Below the pieces are notes generated by a model. The model made no database searches. It was not told the DNA's origin and saw nothing but the letters and a program-made list of their open reading frames with translations. From assembly GCA_030247575.1 (NCBI GenBank), contig JAOTRV010000014.1, positions 39,579-103,578 on the forward strand: a DNA stretch of 64,000 bases. The letters are read 5' to 3'. The stretch comes from Sulfuritalea sp. GTDB taxonomy: Bacteria; Pseudomonadota; Gammaproteobacteria; Burkholderiales; Rhodocyclaceae. Both the position numbers and the translations under genes were made by a program. Below are positions 24,955 through 37,000 of this stretch, one piece after another (positions within the stretch are counted from its first letter, which is position 1; every line of letters begins with the position of its first letter).

Positions 24955-26663
24955 CGCATGCAACCCGCATCACCGTGCGCGACGTTCCGCCGCGCGCCAC
25001 CTGGACGCTCGAACAGGGCGGCCTGCATCCGCTGCTGGCGCGACTCTATGCCGCGCGCGGCATTCGCAGCATGGACGAACTCGATACGCGCAGCAGCGCC
25101 CTGCTTGCCCCGGACAAGCTCAAGGGCGCCGCCGAGGCGGCGACGCTGCTGGCCGATGCCATCGCCGCCGGGCGCAGGATCCTGATCGTCGCCGACTACG
25201 ACTGCGACGGCGCTACCGCCTGCGCCGTCGGCCTGCGCGCGCTGCGCATGATGGGCGCCACGGTCGATTACCTGGTGCCCGACCGCTTCACGCTCGGCTA
25301 CGGGCTCTCGATCGAGGTCGCGCAGCTCGCAGCGGCGCGTCGGCCCGATCTGGTGATCACCGTCGACAACGGCATCGCCAGCGTGGAAGGCGTGGCCGAG
25401 CTCAAGCGCCTGGGCATCGCGACGCTGATCACCGACCATCATCTGCCGGGCGACGAACTTCCCGCCGCCGACGTGATAGTGAACCCCAACCAGCCCGGCT
25501 GCGATTTTCCGAGCAAGGCGCTGGCCGGCGTCGGCGTGATGTTCTACGTCGCACTGGCCTTGCGCGCCGAACTGCGCCGCCGCGGCGCCTATGCCAGCGC
25601 GCCCGAGCCGAACCTGGCCGGCCTGCTCGACCTGGTGGCGCTCGGCACGGTCGCCGACGTGGTGGCGCTGGACCGCAACAACCGCATCCTCGTCGCGCAG
25701 GGCCTGGCGCGCATTCGCGGCGGCCAGATGCAGGCCGGCGTGCGCGCGCTGTTTGCCGTCGCCGGTCGCGAACCGGCCCGCGCCGCCACCTTCGATCTCG
25801 GCTTCGCCCTCGGCCCGCGCCTCAACGCCGCCGGCCGCCTGGCCGACATGTCGCTGGGCATCGAATGCCTGGTCACCGACGATGCCAATCGCGCCATGAA
25901 CATCGCCCAGCAACTGGACGCCATCAACCGCGAGCGGCGGGTGATCGAATCCGACATGCGCGAGGATGCCGAACTGCTGCTGGCCACGCTCGACGCGGGA
26001 AACCGCGCCAGCCTGACGCTGTTCGATCCCGGCTGGCATCAGGGCGTGATCGGCATCCTGGCCGGCCGCGTCAAGGAAAAGCTGCACCGGCCGACCTTCG
26101 CCTTCGCCCGCGGCAATGAAGGCGAGCTGAAAGCCTCCGGCCGCTCGATTCCCGGCCTGCACCTGCGCGATGCGCTGGACCTGGTCGCCAAGCGGCATCC
26201 GGGATTGCTGCTGCGCTTCGGCGGCCACGCGGCAGCGGCCGGTCTGACGCTGGCCGAAGATCGCCTTGCCGAATTCGAAGCCGGCTTCGAAACGGTCTGC
26301 CGCGAACTGCTCTCGCCGGCCGAGCTGATGCGCACGCTGGAAACCGACGGCCCGCTCGAATCCGGCTATTTTTCGCTCGAGGCCGTGCGCCTGATGCAAC
26401 AGGAGGTCTGGGGCCAGGCCTTTCCGGCGCCGGTGTTCGCCGACAGCTTCGAGGTGCTCAACCAGCGCATCCTGAAAGACAAGCATCTCAAGCTCAAGCT
26501 GCAAAAAGGCGGCCAGCGCTTCGACGCGATCCAGTTCAACTTTTCCGACGGGTTTGCCGACAATGTGCCCGGGCGCATCCGCGCCGCCTTCCGCGTCGAT
26601 ATCAACGAATGGAACGGCACGCAGACCGTGCAGTTGATGCTGGAACATTTCGAAACGGCCTGA
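24951..26663 (+). CDS. recJ: Single-stranded-DNA-specific exonuclease RecJ
   Basis: 570 residues, standard length. RecJ degrades single-stranded DNA 5' to 3' in recombination and repair. DHH-family motifs: VADYDCDGATA, TVDNGIAS, TDHHLPGD and the VALGTVADVV block; DHHA1 domain with GGHAAAAGLT; C-terminal OB-fold. ATG 24951 overlaps the stop of the upstream gene (ATGA). Confidence 0.95.
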   Translation: MTHATRITVRDVPPRATWTLEQGGLHPLLARLYAARGIRSMDELDTRSSALLAPDKLKGAAEAATLLADAIAAGRRILIVADYDCDGATACAVGLRALRMMGATVDYLVPDRFTLGYGLSIEVAQLAAARRPDLVITVDNGIASVEGVAELKRLGIATLITDHHLPGDELPAADVIVNPNQPGCDFPSKALAGVGVMFYVALALRAELRRRGAYASAPEPNLAGLLDLVALGTVADVVALDRNNRILVAQGLARIRGGQMQAGVRALFAVAGREPARAATFDLGFALGPRLNAAGRLADMSLGIECLVTDDANRAMNIAQQLDAINRERRVIESDMREDAELLLATLDAGNRASLTLFDPGWHQGVIGILAGRVKEKLHRPTFAFARGNEGELKASGRSIPGLHLRDALDLVAKRHPGLLLRFGGHAAAAGLTLAEDRLAEFEAGFETVCRELLSPAELMRTLETDGPLESGYFSLEAVRLMQQEVWGQAFPAPVFADSFEVLNQRILKDKHLKLKLQKGGQRFDAIQFNFSDGFADNVPGRIRAAFRVDINEWNGTQTVQLMLEHFETA

Positions 26664-26688
26664 AGCGCCGGCCGCCGCGCCAACCGCG

Positions 26689-29600
26689 CTATGCGATCAG
26701 GGACCGCGCTCCCTGCAGCAGCTCCGCCGCCCCGGGCTTGCCGAACAGGTTGCCCTGGTAGGCGTGACAGCCCTGCCGCGCCAGAAATTCGCGCTGCCCC
26801 TCGGATTCCACACCCTCGGCGATCACTTCCAGGCCCAGGCTCTGCCCCAGGGCGATGATGGTGCGGACGATCGCCGCATCGTTGCCATCGGTGAGCACGT
26901 CGCGCACGAACGAAGCATCGATCTTCAATTGCGCCAGGGGCAGGCGCTTGAGGTAGGACAGCGACGAATAGCCGACACCGAAATCGTCGAGGGCAAAGCT
27001 GATTCCTTCGGCCTTCAGCACGGCCATCTTGCCGATGATGTCCTTCATGTCGTGCAGCAACAGGCTCTCCGTGACCTCCAGCTTGAGCTTGTGCGGATCG
27101 GCGCCGGTCTCGTGCAGTATCGCAAGCACCTGCTCGACGAAATCGCGCTGGTAGAACTGGCGCCCACTGACATTCACCGCGACCGTGAGATGGGCCATCG
27201 CGGGCTGCTGCGCCCAGGCCAGCAGCTGCCGGCAGGCCGTTTCCAGAACCCAGTGGCCGAGGGGCAGGATCATCCCGCTGTCCTCCGCCAGGGAAATGAA
27301 CTCGCCGGGAAGCACCAGGCCGCGCCGCGAATGCTGCCAGCGCACCAGCGCTTCGGCGCCGGTCATGCGGCCTTCGGCGTCGAATTGCGGCTGATAGTGA
27401 AGCAGGAACTGGCCATCGCGTATCGCCGCGCGCAGGTCGGCGTTCAGCGTGGCGCGGGCCGTGACCACCGCCTGCATGTCGGGGTCGAAGAAGCGCAGCG
27501 TGTTGCGGCCCGCCGCCTTGGCTTGGTACATGGCCGTGTCGGCGCGCTTCATCAGCTCCTCGACCGACAGCGAGTGGTCGCGGAACAGCGCAATCCCGAT
27601 GCTGGCCGTGCAGTGGTAGCTGCGCGTGTCGCTGTCGCCGCCGACCAGGCTCAGGTCGAACAAATAAGGCTGGTTGAGCGCCGCCTGAATCTTTACCGCC
27701 ACGCTCTCTGCCTGCATCGCGGCAACGGCTTCGGCATCGAGATCCTCCAGAATCACCACGAACTCGTCGCCACCCAGCCGCGCCACGGTATCGCCTTCGC
27801 GGATGCAGGACTCGATGCGGGAGGCCACTTCGATCAGGAACTGGTCGCCCACGGCATGCCCCAGCGTGTCGTTGAGGGTCTTGAAGTCGTCCAGATCGAA
27901 CAGCATCAATGCCCCGTGGCGACTGTGCCGTGCGCTGCCGGTCAGGGCGCGCTCGAGCCGGTCATGCATCAGGCGCCGGTTGGGCAGTCGCGTCAGCGGA
28001 TCGTAGAACGCCAGACTCCGGATTTCGTCCTCGGCCGCCTTGCGCCGCGTCGCGTCGGTGAAGGTGACCACGGCGCCGATGATTTCCCCGTCGCGCCGGA
28101 TCGGGTGCGCACCGTAGCGCACCGGGAAGCTGCTGCCGTCGGCGCGCAAGAACACTTCATCATCCGCCCAGACCTCGACGCCCGTTTCGAGTACGCCGCA
28201 CAACGCACAGGAATCTGCCGGATGCGGCGAGCCGTCGGGCTTGCGGAAGTGGGTCGTGGCATGCATGTTGCGGCCGAGCAGGTCATGCTCGCTGCCCCAG
28301 CCCAGCATGCGCAGCCCGGCCGGATTGCAGAAGGTGCAACGGCCGTCCAGATCGATGCCGTAGATCGCTTCGCCGGTCGAATTCAGCAGCAGCCGCAGCT
28401 TTTCCTCGCTCTCCCGCTGCGCGGCTTGCTGGCGCGCCAGGACCTTCTCCGCCTGCTTGCGCTCGGTGACGTCGATCAGGCTGCTGCGGATCAGCCGATG
28501 ACCGGCTGAGGGCAGGCGGACCATCCGCATTTCACAGCGCACGATCCGGCCCCGCGCCGTGCGGATGGTGCGCTCATGGAAGACTTCCTCGCCGGCCAAG
28601 GCCCGCGCGAGCATCTCCTGCACATTTTCCGCCGCGGTCTTGCCGTGGAAGCGGCCGGGCGGATAGAACCTGTCCGGGCCGCCGCCAAGCAGTTCCTCGC
28701 GCGAGCACTCGTACAGCTTTTCCGCCTGCGCGTTGGCGTCCACGAACCGGTCCAGATCCATGTCGTACACCGTGATGGCGTCCGGCGCCTGCTCCACCAG
28801 CACCCTGAAGCGGGCCTCGCTCTGGCGCAGCGACGCGGTCATTTCCCGCGCCAGGCGCAGGGCCCGGTCGCGGGTGGTGGCCAGCGACCATATGATGCTG
28901 AACAAGAGCAAGCTGGTCAGCAGGCCTCCCGCCAGCACCTGGGTCGAGCGCCCCGCATCAGCCCGCGCTTCGAGCTCCGGCCGGCTGGCGAACTCGAGCG
29001 TCCAGGTGCGCCCTCCGACCATCATGGGTTCCCGGTAGACCAGTTTCGCGGCCTCCGGGCGGGCGTCCCCGGCGCTGCGATAGAACAGGCTTTGCGGACC
29101 CTGATCGGCGCCATCGTGGATATCGATGGATACGGCCCGGGGCCTTCCCTTGAACAGATCTTCCATCAGGATCGGCATGCGAAAGGGACTGAGCACGTAG
29201 CCATAGACCTCGCCGCCCGACTTCGCAAGCACCGGCAGGTACATGATGAACGCCGGGGGCGGATTGCTTTTCTCGTCGATTATCAGCACGGTCCTGCGCG
29301 TGATCATCGGCTCGCCGGTATCGCGCGCCCTTTCCATGGTCTCGCGCCGATCGGCGTCCTGCCACATGTCGTAGCCGACCGCCTTGACGTTGAGCCCGAC
29401 ATAGGGCTCTGCATAGACGTTGACGACATAGCGGTCGCGGCGACCCGGCGGTCGCACGGCGAAATCCGGCATGCCGTTGCGGTGGGTCTCGCGCACCAGC
29501 GCGTCGAGCTCGGCAGCGCTGACGGCGCGCGCAAACACCATCGCCTGCATCGCGGGATAGTCACGCCCCAGCCTGAGTCCGGCCACGAATTGCCGCCAGT

Positions 29601-29931
29601 CGTCGCGGGTCACCTCGTCGCTGCCCGCAAACAATGCCGCGGCGCTGCGCAAGGTCTGCGTATAGCCGACGATGCGCGTGTTGAGGTCGGCGCGCAACTG
29701 GCTGACTTCGGCGTCGAACTCGCGACGCATCTCCCTTTCGACGGCCTGCTGCGTATAGCGCCAGGCGACAAGCGTCAGCGCCAGCGAACTGGCAAGCGCT
29801 ATCCAGGCCGGCCAGAGGCCCGCCCGGAATGGAAACAAGCGCGTTTTCGCTGCGGAGGGCGCGGCTGTCGGCATCGGTGGGATATCGCAGAATCGTAGCG
29901 ACGCCGATGTTACACCGCGACCCGATGACAT
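26689..29931 (-). CDS. CHASE-PAS-PAS-GGDEF-EAL signalling protein
   Basis: 1080 residues. Membrane helix at about 37-57, periplasmic CHASE-type sensor domain (about 75-310, with YPAMQAMVFARAV and the TGEPMITRRTVL block), second helix near 333-352, PAS domains at about 372-490 and 508-630, GGDEF domain (RLGGDEFVVILEDL at about 718-731), and EAL domain (GAEALVRW at 858-865). Both catalytic motifs are intact, so it could make and break cyclic-di-GMP. The PAS2 part contains FxNPAG and two close cysteines (SCALCG). Start 29931 is the longest; it lacks a ribosome site, and 29874 is an alternative. Confidence 0.92.
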   Translation of the reverse strand: MSSGRGVTSASLRFCDIPPMPTAAPSAAKTRLFPFRAGLWPAWIALASSLALTLVAWRYTQQAVEREMRREFDAEVSQLRADLNTRIVGYTQTLRSAAALFAGSDEVTRDDWRQFVAGLRLGRDYPAMQAMVFARAVSAAELDALVRETHRNGMPDFAVRPPGRRDRYVVNVYAEPYVGLNVKAVGYDMWQDADRRETMERARDTGEPMITRRTVLIIDEKSNPPPAFIMYLPVLAKSGGEVYGYVLSPFRMPILMEDLFKGRPRAVSIDIHDGADQGPQSLFYRSAGDARPEAAKLVYREPMMVGGRTWTLEFASRPELEARADAGRSTQVLAGGLLTSLLLFSIIWSLATTRDRALRLAREMTASLRQSEARFRVLVEQAPDAITVYDMDLDRFVDANAQAEKLYECSREELLGGGPDRFYPPGRFHGKTAAENVQEMLARALAGEEVFHERTIRTARGRIVRCEMRMVRLPSAGHRLIRSSLIDVTERKQAEKVLARQQAAQRESEEKLRLLLNSTGEAIYGIDLDGRCTFCNPAGLRMLGWGSEHDLLGRNMHATTHFRKPDGSPHPADSCALCGVLETGVEVWADDEVFLRADGSSFPVRYGAHPIRRDGEIIGAVVTFTDATRRKAAEDEIRSLAFYDPLTRLPNRRLMHDRLERALTGSARHSRHGALMLFDLDDFKTLNDTLGHAVGDQFLIEVASRIESCIREGDTVARLGGDEFVVILEDLDAEAVAAMQAESVAVKIQAALNQPYLFDLSLVGGDSDTRSYHCTASIGIALFRDHSLSVEELMKRADTAMYQAKAAGRNTLRFFDPDMQAVVTARATLNADLRAAIRDGQFLLHYQPQFDAEGRMTGAEALVRWQHSRRGLVLPGEFISLAEDSGMILPLGHWVLETACRQLLAWAQQPAMAHLTVAVNVSGRQFYQRDFVEQVLAILHETGADPHKLKLEVTESLLLHDMKDIIGKMAVLKAEGISFALDDFGVGYSSLSYLKRLPLAQLKIDASFVRDVLTDGNDAAIVRTIIALGQSLGLEVIAEGVESEGQREFLARQGCHAYQGNLFGKPGAAELLQGARSLIA

Positions 29932-30097
29932 GCGCTATCAGTAAGGGTATTTACGCTGCAGCGCAGCATCCTATCGGCGGCGTTGGCCCGTTGATGCCCG
30001 CCCGGCCTCGCCCTCCGGCAGCAGCAAACCTGCCCGGCATCCTGATTCCCGCCCTCCTCCGGCAGATGGAAATCTCACTGTCTGCGGCACCGGATCG

Positions 30098-30119
30098 CCG
30101 TCGCGCCAGCGTCGACTCT
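30098..30119 (-). repeat. Dispersed 22-bp motif, intergenic copy before prfC
   Basis: Minus strand AGAGTCGACGCTGG then CGCGACGG, 29 bp upstream of the prfC -35. Confidence 0.65.
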
Positions 30120-30148
30120 TTGCCGGCACCGGCGCGGCGCATCGTCCT

Positions 30149-30176
30149 TTGGGAACACCCTGCCGCCACGTATAAT
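30149..30176 (+). promoter_or_regulatory. Promoter of prfC
   Basis: TTGGGA (30149-30154), a 16-bp spacer and a perfect TATAAT (30171-30176) lie about 30 bp before the prfC start. The rest of the 276-bp gap (29932-30207) holds a 22-bp motif copy (30098-30119) and GCTGCAGCGCAGC-like palindromes near 29958. Confidence 0.6.
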
Positions 30177-30207
30177 CGCGGCCCTTCGCCCCGATATCCC
30201 CGCCGCC

Positions 30208-31782
<1,575 letters not shown>

Positions 31783-31784
31783 GA

Positions 31785-31799
31785 CCGGGGCAGCCCCGG
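31785..31799. terminator. Hairpin between convergent prfC and transglycosylase genes
   Basis: CCGGGG-CAG-CCCCGG, perfect 6-bp stem, begins two bases after the prfC stop. No T-tract on either strand. Confidence 0.35.
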
Positions 31800-31808
31800 C
31801 AGCTGGCT

Positions 31809-32681
31809 TCAGCCCTTCTTCGGCTGCGCGAATCCGGCCAGGTACAACACCCTCCGCACATAGCCCTGCGTTTCGCGGAAGGGCGGAATGCCGCCGTGGC
31901 GCTCGACCGCGCCCTCGCCCGAGTTGTAGGCGGCGACGACCAGCGTCCAGTCGCCGCCAAAGCGCGCCTGCAGCCATTTCAGATAGGCCAGTCCGCCCAT
32001 GATGTTCGATTGCGGATCGAAGGGATGCCGGACACCGAAGCGCTCCTGCGTCGCCGGTATCAGTTGCATCACGCCTTGCGCGTTTTTCGGCGAGACTGCC
32101 CGCGAATCCAGGTTCGATTCGGTCAGCGCGACTGCCAGAGCGATGCGCACATCGATGCCGTAGTGACCTGCGTAACGGCGGATCAGGTCGGCGATCTTGC
32201 GTTTCGCCGAAGGCAGCGCCGACAGATAGCCATCGAGATCGAAGTGTCCCGCCGCCAGGCTGGCTTCGAAATTGCCGCAGTCATCGGCAAGCGGCGCGCT
32301 GCCGGCATCGCGGTCGTGGTGATCGATGGCCTCGCGATGGCCGAGTCGCGCCGCAAGGGCGAAATAGGCATTCGCCAGCGCCGGATTGCGGACAAAAACA
32401 GGCCCCTTGGCAAGAATCCGGCCGATGCGAAAGTATCCCTCGGCGCTGCCCATGGCGCCGGCGTCGCAATAGAGGGCCAGGGCCAGCCGCACATCCTTCT
32501 TTAGGCCGGCGCCGGTTTCGGCAGCCAAGCCCTGTTCCAGTGCCGCCACTACGCGCGGCGCCTCCAAGTCGATGGCGTCGGCGCGCGCCGCCGACGCCGG
32601 CAACAGCACCGCCAGAACCGACAGCAGGCGCAGGCAGAGCACCCACCCGCGGCGGCTACTCGCAGACGATCGACAACTCAC
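31809..32681 (-). CDS. Lytic transglycosylase with N-terminal Sel1-like region
   Basis: 290 residues. Signal peptide (LCLRLLSVLAVLLPASAARA), a helical Sel1/TPR-like part (LALALYCDAGAMGSAEGYFRIGRILAKG, NPALANAYFALAARLGHREA), then an SLT domain: GIDVRIALAVALTESNLDSRAVSPKNAQGVMQL with the catalytic glutamate in TESN, and VAAYNSGEGAV. It would cleave peptidoglycan. The start is GTG (32681), overlapping the stop of the upstream gene (GTGA). Confidence 0.88.
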   Translation of the reverse strand: MSCRSSASSRRGWVLCLRLLSVLAVLLPASAARADAIDLEAPRVVAALEQGLAAETGAGLKKDVRLALALYCDAGAMGSAEGYFRIGRILAKGPVFVRNPALANAYFALAARLGHREAIDHHDRDAGSAPLADDCGNFEASLAAGHFDLDGYLSALPSAKRKIADLIRRYAGHYGIDVRIALAVALTESNLDSRAVSPKNAQGVMQLIPATQERFGVRHPFDPQSNIMGGLAYLKWLQARFGGDWTLVVAAYNSGEGAVERHGGIPPFRETQGYVRRVLYLAGFAQPKKG

Positions 32682-33367
32682 TGCTGCAGCCTGGCCTCTT
32701 CGACGAGCACCTTGTAGGCATAGCCGGAACCGAAGTCCTTGTCGGTGCGCACCACGCCCTTCACCACGACGACGTCACCGACTTTGGTCTGATCGGTGGT
32801 CGTCACCAGCAGATCGTTGGAATTGTCCGCCGCCGAGCCCGACCCGTCGCGCAAATGAATCCAGTTCTTGCCCATGATCATCGGCGAGTACTTGACCACC
32901 TTGGCCCGGATCAGGACCGTCTTGTCCTTGAGTTCGCCGCTCTTCGTCACGACTTCGGCCACGGTTCTCGCGTCCGGCCCGCCGGCCTTCGACACCTTGA
33001 CGTCACCCGCATGGTCGGCCTTCGCCACGCCCGAATGCGCGGCCGCCATCCCGCCCGCGGCGCCCGTGCCGGCAAGATTGCCGAACGCGATCTTCGGGAA
33101 GCTTCTCTTCAGCGCCTTGCTCTCGAAATTGTTCATGACCATCACGTCTTCGATCGTGACCTTGGCCCCCTTCTTCAACGGCGCCCTGCCGACCGCGGCC
33201 CACATTTCGCCGTCCGCGGTCTTGAGGCGCAGATAGGTATAGGCATCGACATCCTTGACTTCCAGAACCTCCCCCTTGAGCACAGCCGCCGCGCGCGCCG
33301 CCGCCTGATCGGCACTCCAGCCAACGCTGGCGCAAAGAAGCATAAATACAGCAACAAAGAATTTCAT
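32678..33367 (-). CDS. Exported protein with OB-fold-like segments
   Basis: 229 residues. Signal peptide MKFFVAVFMLLCASVGWSA; then two similar stretches, KGEVLEVKDVDAYTYLRLKTADGEMWAAVG (about 32-61) and VTKSGELKDKTVLIRAKVVKYSPMIMGKNWIHLRDGSG (about 138-176), each reading like an OB-fold nucleic-acid or oligosaccharide-binding-like domain, joined by an Ala/Gly-rich linker. Function not known; similar proteins appear near c-type cytochrome genes in anaerobes. Coupled to the transglycosylase gene by a four-base overlap. Confidence 0.7.
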   Translation of the reverse strand: MKFFVAVFMLLCASVGWSADQAAARAAAVLKGEVLEVKDVDAYTYLRLKTADGEMWAAVGRAPLKKGAKVTIEDVMVMNNFESKALKRSFPKIAFGNLAGTGAAGGMAAAHSGVAKADHAGDVKVSKAGGPDARTVAEVVTKSGELKDKTVLIRAKVVKYSPMIMGKNWIHLRDGSGSAADNSNDLLVTTTDQTKVGDVVVVKGVVRTDKDFGSGYAYKVLVEEARLQQ

Positions 33368-33461
33368 GAATGCCTGTCCCTTCTGGAAAATGATGCTTGG
33401 CGATCCGGATACCCGCATTCTACCGGCAGCCCGGAGATACCCCGGTTCCGCCACCGGCAAC

Positions 33462-33923
33462 TCAGACCGGCAGCGCGGTTTCGTATTTCAATTCGCGCAG
33501 GACCACGCTGGTGCGCACATTGGCCACGCCCGGCAGGGTGAGCAATACCTGGTTGAGGAAGGCATCGAAAGCCTTGATGTCGGGGGCGACGACCTTCAGC
33601 AGGTAATCCGCTTCGCCGGTCGCGCTGAAGCACTCGATGACTTCCGGACAGTCCGCAATCGCGGTTTCGAATTCCTCGATGGCGCCCCTGACATGCCGCT
33701 GCAGGTTGACGCTGACGAGACAGCAGACATGCAGCCCGAGCTTCTCGCGATCGAGCAGTACCGTATAACGCCGCACCAACCCGCTCTCCTCCATCTCCCG
33801 AACGCGCCGCCAGCAGGGCGTGGCGGAAAGGCCGACGCGCGCAGACAGATCCTGCATCGAGCGGCGCGAATCGAGCTGCAGTTCGCGCAGGAGCTTCTTC
33901 GAATAGTCGTCGAGTGCATTCAT
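33462..33923 (-). CDS. Lrp/AsnC family transcriptional regulator
   Basis: 153 residues. N-terminal helix-turn-helix (LDDYSKKLLRELQLDSRRSMQDLSARVGLSATPCWRRVREMEESGLVRRY) and C-terminal RAM ligand-binding domain (LVSVNLQRHVRGAIEEFETAI, ATGEADYLLKVVAPD). Divergent from the IOR gene with 148 bp between, so it probably controls that gene in response to an aromatic amino acid or arylpyruvate; this is inference. ATG 33923 has GGAG nine bases upstream. Confidence 0.9.
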   Translation of the reverse strand: MNALDDYSKKLLRELQLDSRRSMQDLSARVGLSATPCWRRVREMEESGLVRRYTVLLDREKLGLHVCCLVSVNLQRHVRGAIEEFETAIADCPEVIECFSATGEADYLLKVVAPDIKAFDAFLNQVLLTLPGVANVRTSVVLRELKYETALPV

Positions 33924-34071
33924 TTCACAATTCTCCATTATTGAAAACGTTTGTTTTCATTCGTTTTCTTTTCAAGGAACAAAAGGTAACACTTTCTCGC
34001 GACCGCTGCCTAAAGTTAGGCCCGATGGCGGCAACGTATCGCCATCCACAGGCAACACCGGAGGAGAGACC
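33924..34071. promoter_or_regulatory. Divergent control region between the Lrp gene and the IOR gene
   Basis: The left half is AT-rich with GAAAAC-GTTT-GTTTTC (33945-33960), typical of Lrp-type binding. Further right are GCCTAA-AG-TTAGGC (34008-34021) and GATGGCG-9-CGCCATC (34024-34046), the latter probably a stem in the leader RNA of the IOR gene. GGAGGAGAG precedes ATG 34072. Confidence 0.5.
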
Positions 34072-37000
34072 ATGAACAGCATCGCAGCCATGCCGCTGGC
34101 GAACGGCGGCTATCGCCTCGAAGACTCGCTGCAGGCCGACAGCGGACGGATATTCCTGACCGGCACCCAGGCCCTGGTGCGCCTGCCGCTGATGCAGCGC
34201 CAGCTTGATGTCGAAGCGGGGCTCGATACGGCAGGCTTCATCAGCGGCTACCGCGGCTCGCCGCTCGGCGCCTACGACCAGGCCCTGTGGCGCGCCGGCG
34301 CGCAACTGACGGCGGCGAACATCCGCTTCCTGCCGGCGATCAACGAGGAAGCCGGCGCCACCGCCGTGCTCGGGAGCCAGCAGGTGGAAAGCGATCCGCA
34401 ACGCACGGTGGGCGGCGTATTCGCGCTCTGGTACGGCAAGGGGCCGGGTGTCGATCGCGCCGCAGACGCGCTGCATCATGGCAATGCCTACGGCTCTTCG
34501 CCGACCGGCGGCGTGCTGGTGGTGGCCGGCGACGATCATGGCTGCGTTTCGTCCTCGATGTCGCACCAGAGCGACTTCGTCATGCAGGCCTGGAGCATGC
34601 CGGTGGTGAATCCGGCCAACGTGGCCGAGATGCTGGAGTTCGGCCTCTACGGCTGGGCGCTGTCGCGCTATTCCGGCGCCTGGGTCGGCTTCAAGGCGAT
34701 TTCGGAAACCGTCGAAAGCGCGATGACGGTCGACCTCGACGCCATCAAGCCGCGATTCACCGCGCCCGCAGGCTTCGTCGCGCCGCCCGGCGGCCTGCAT
34801 TTCCGCCCCAACGACACGCCCAGCCCGACCATCGAGTTGCGCCTCGCCGCCAAGCTCGACGCCGTGCGCCATTTCGCGCGGGCCAATTCGATCGACAAGC
34901 TGATCTGCCCGAGCCCGACGGCCGACATCGGCATCGTCACCTGCGGCAAGGCGCATCTCGACCTGATGGAAACCTTCCGCCGCCTCGGCCTGTCGCTGCC
35001 GGAGCTCGATGCGCAGGGCGTGCGCATCTACAAGGTCGGCCTCAGCTTTCCGCTGGAGACCGGGCGCATCGACGAATTCTGCGCGGACCTCAAGGAAGTC
35101 CTGGTAGTCGAGGAAAAGGGTGCCGTGGTGGAGCAGCAGCTGCGCAACCAGTTCTACAACCGGCCCGAGGCGCAACGTCCGCGCATCATCGGCAAGACCG
35201 ACACACAGGGCGTCGCGCTGCTCGCCGCAACCGGGGAACTGCGCCCGTCGCGGGTCATGCCGGTGGTGGCCAACTGGCTCGCCGGCCACAAGCCGGCGCT
35301 CGACCGCCGCGAGCTGGTGGTCGATTTCACCGCCCCCGCGGTGCTGTCCAACATCGCGGATGCGGTCAAGCGGATTCCCTACTTCTGCTCGGGCTGCCCG
35401 CACAACAGATCGACCCGCGTCCCCGAAGGATCGACGGCCGCGCCGGGCATCGGCTGCCACTACATGGCCTCGTGGATGGACCGCGACACTGCCGGCGCGA
35501 TCCACATGGGCGGCGAAGGCGTGGACTGGGCCGCGCACAGCCTGTTCACCAAACGCCGCCACATGTTCCAGAACCTCGGCGACGGCACCTATTTCCACTC
35601 CGGCATCCTCGCCATCCGCCAGGCCATTGCCGCCAAGGCCGACATCACCTACAAGATCCTCTACAACGACGCGGTGGCGATGACCGGCGGCCAGCCGCCC
35701 GACGGGGCGATTTCGGTGGCGCAGATGGCGCGCCAGGTGGAGGCCGAAGGCGCGCGCCGCGTCGTCATCGTCAGCGACGCGCCGGAAAAATATCGCGGGC
35801 AGGAGGGCGACTTCCCCCGTGGAACGAGCTTCCATCACCGCGCCGAACTCGACCGCGTGCAGCGCGAACTGCGCGAAGTGCCCGGCGTCACGGTGCTGAT
35901 CTACGAACAGGTCTGCGCCGCGGAGAATCGCCGGCGGCGCAAGAAGGGACAGTCGACGCCGGCAGCACGGCGAATATTCATCAACGCCGAAGTCTGCGAG
36001 GGCTGCGGCGACTGCGGCAAGAAGTCGAACTGCCTGTCGGTGCTGCCGCTGGAAACGCCGCTCGGGCGCAAGCGCGTGATCGACCAGGCCGCCTGCAACC
36101 AGGACTATTCCTGCGTCGATGGCTTCTGTCCGAGCTTCGTCTCGGTCATCGGCGGCAAACCACGTCGCGCTGCTATGACCAACCTGGAGCAGTTGCGCCA
36201 GGCCGCCAACAGCCTGCCCTTGCCGGAAATCCGACTGGCCGACGCGCCCTACGACATTCTGGTCACCGGCGTGGGCGGCACCGGTGTGGTGACCATCGGC
36301 GCCCTGATCACCATGGCCGCGCACCTCGACGGCCACAGCGCCTCGGTGCTCGACTTCATGGGCTTTGCGCAGAAAGGCGGCGCCGTGCTTTCCTTCGTGC
36401 GCCTGGCTGCGCATCCCGAACTGCTGAACCAGGCGCGCATCGACACCCAGCAGGCCGACATGATGCTCGCCTGCGACATGGTGGTCGGCGCCAGCGAAGC
36501 CGCGCTGCAAACCGTGCGCCGGGGACGCACCCGGCTGGTGGTCAACAGCCACGAAATCCCGACCGATGTCTTCGTCAGGAATCCCGATGCCACGCTGCAT
36601 GCCGCCGAACTGCTGGACAAGCTGCGCTTCGCCGCGGGCGCCGAACAGATGAGCGTTTGCGATGCCAACGCGCTGGCCGCGCGCCTGCTAGGCGACGCCG
36701 TCGGCGCCAACATCCTGCTGATGGGCCATGCCTGGCAACAGGGCCTGATCCCGGTCTCGCTGGCGGCGATCGAGCGCGCCATCGAACTCAACAAGGTGGC
36801 GGTGGACATGAACCGCCTCGCTTTCCATATCGGCCGCCTCGCCGCCGCCGATTCCCCGGCCCTGTCGCAGTTCATCGGCAGTGAAGCGGCAGCGGACGAC
36901 AGCCTCGCCGCGCTGATCGAGGCGCGCGTCGCCCATCTCACGGCTTATCAGAATGCCGCTTATGCGCAGCCCTATCGCCAACTGGTGGAACGCGTGATGC

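Noticed and set aside
33925-36600. An 891-codon open frame on the minus strand opposite the IOR gene
   Set aside because: Antisense shadow of a gene with clear TPP and ferredoxin motifs; it has no recognisable domain.
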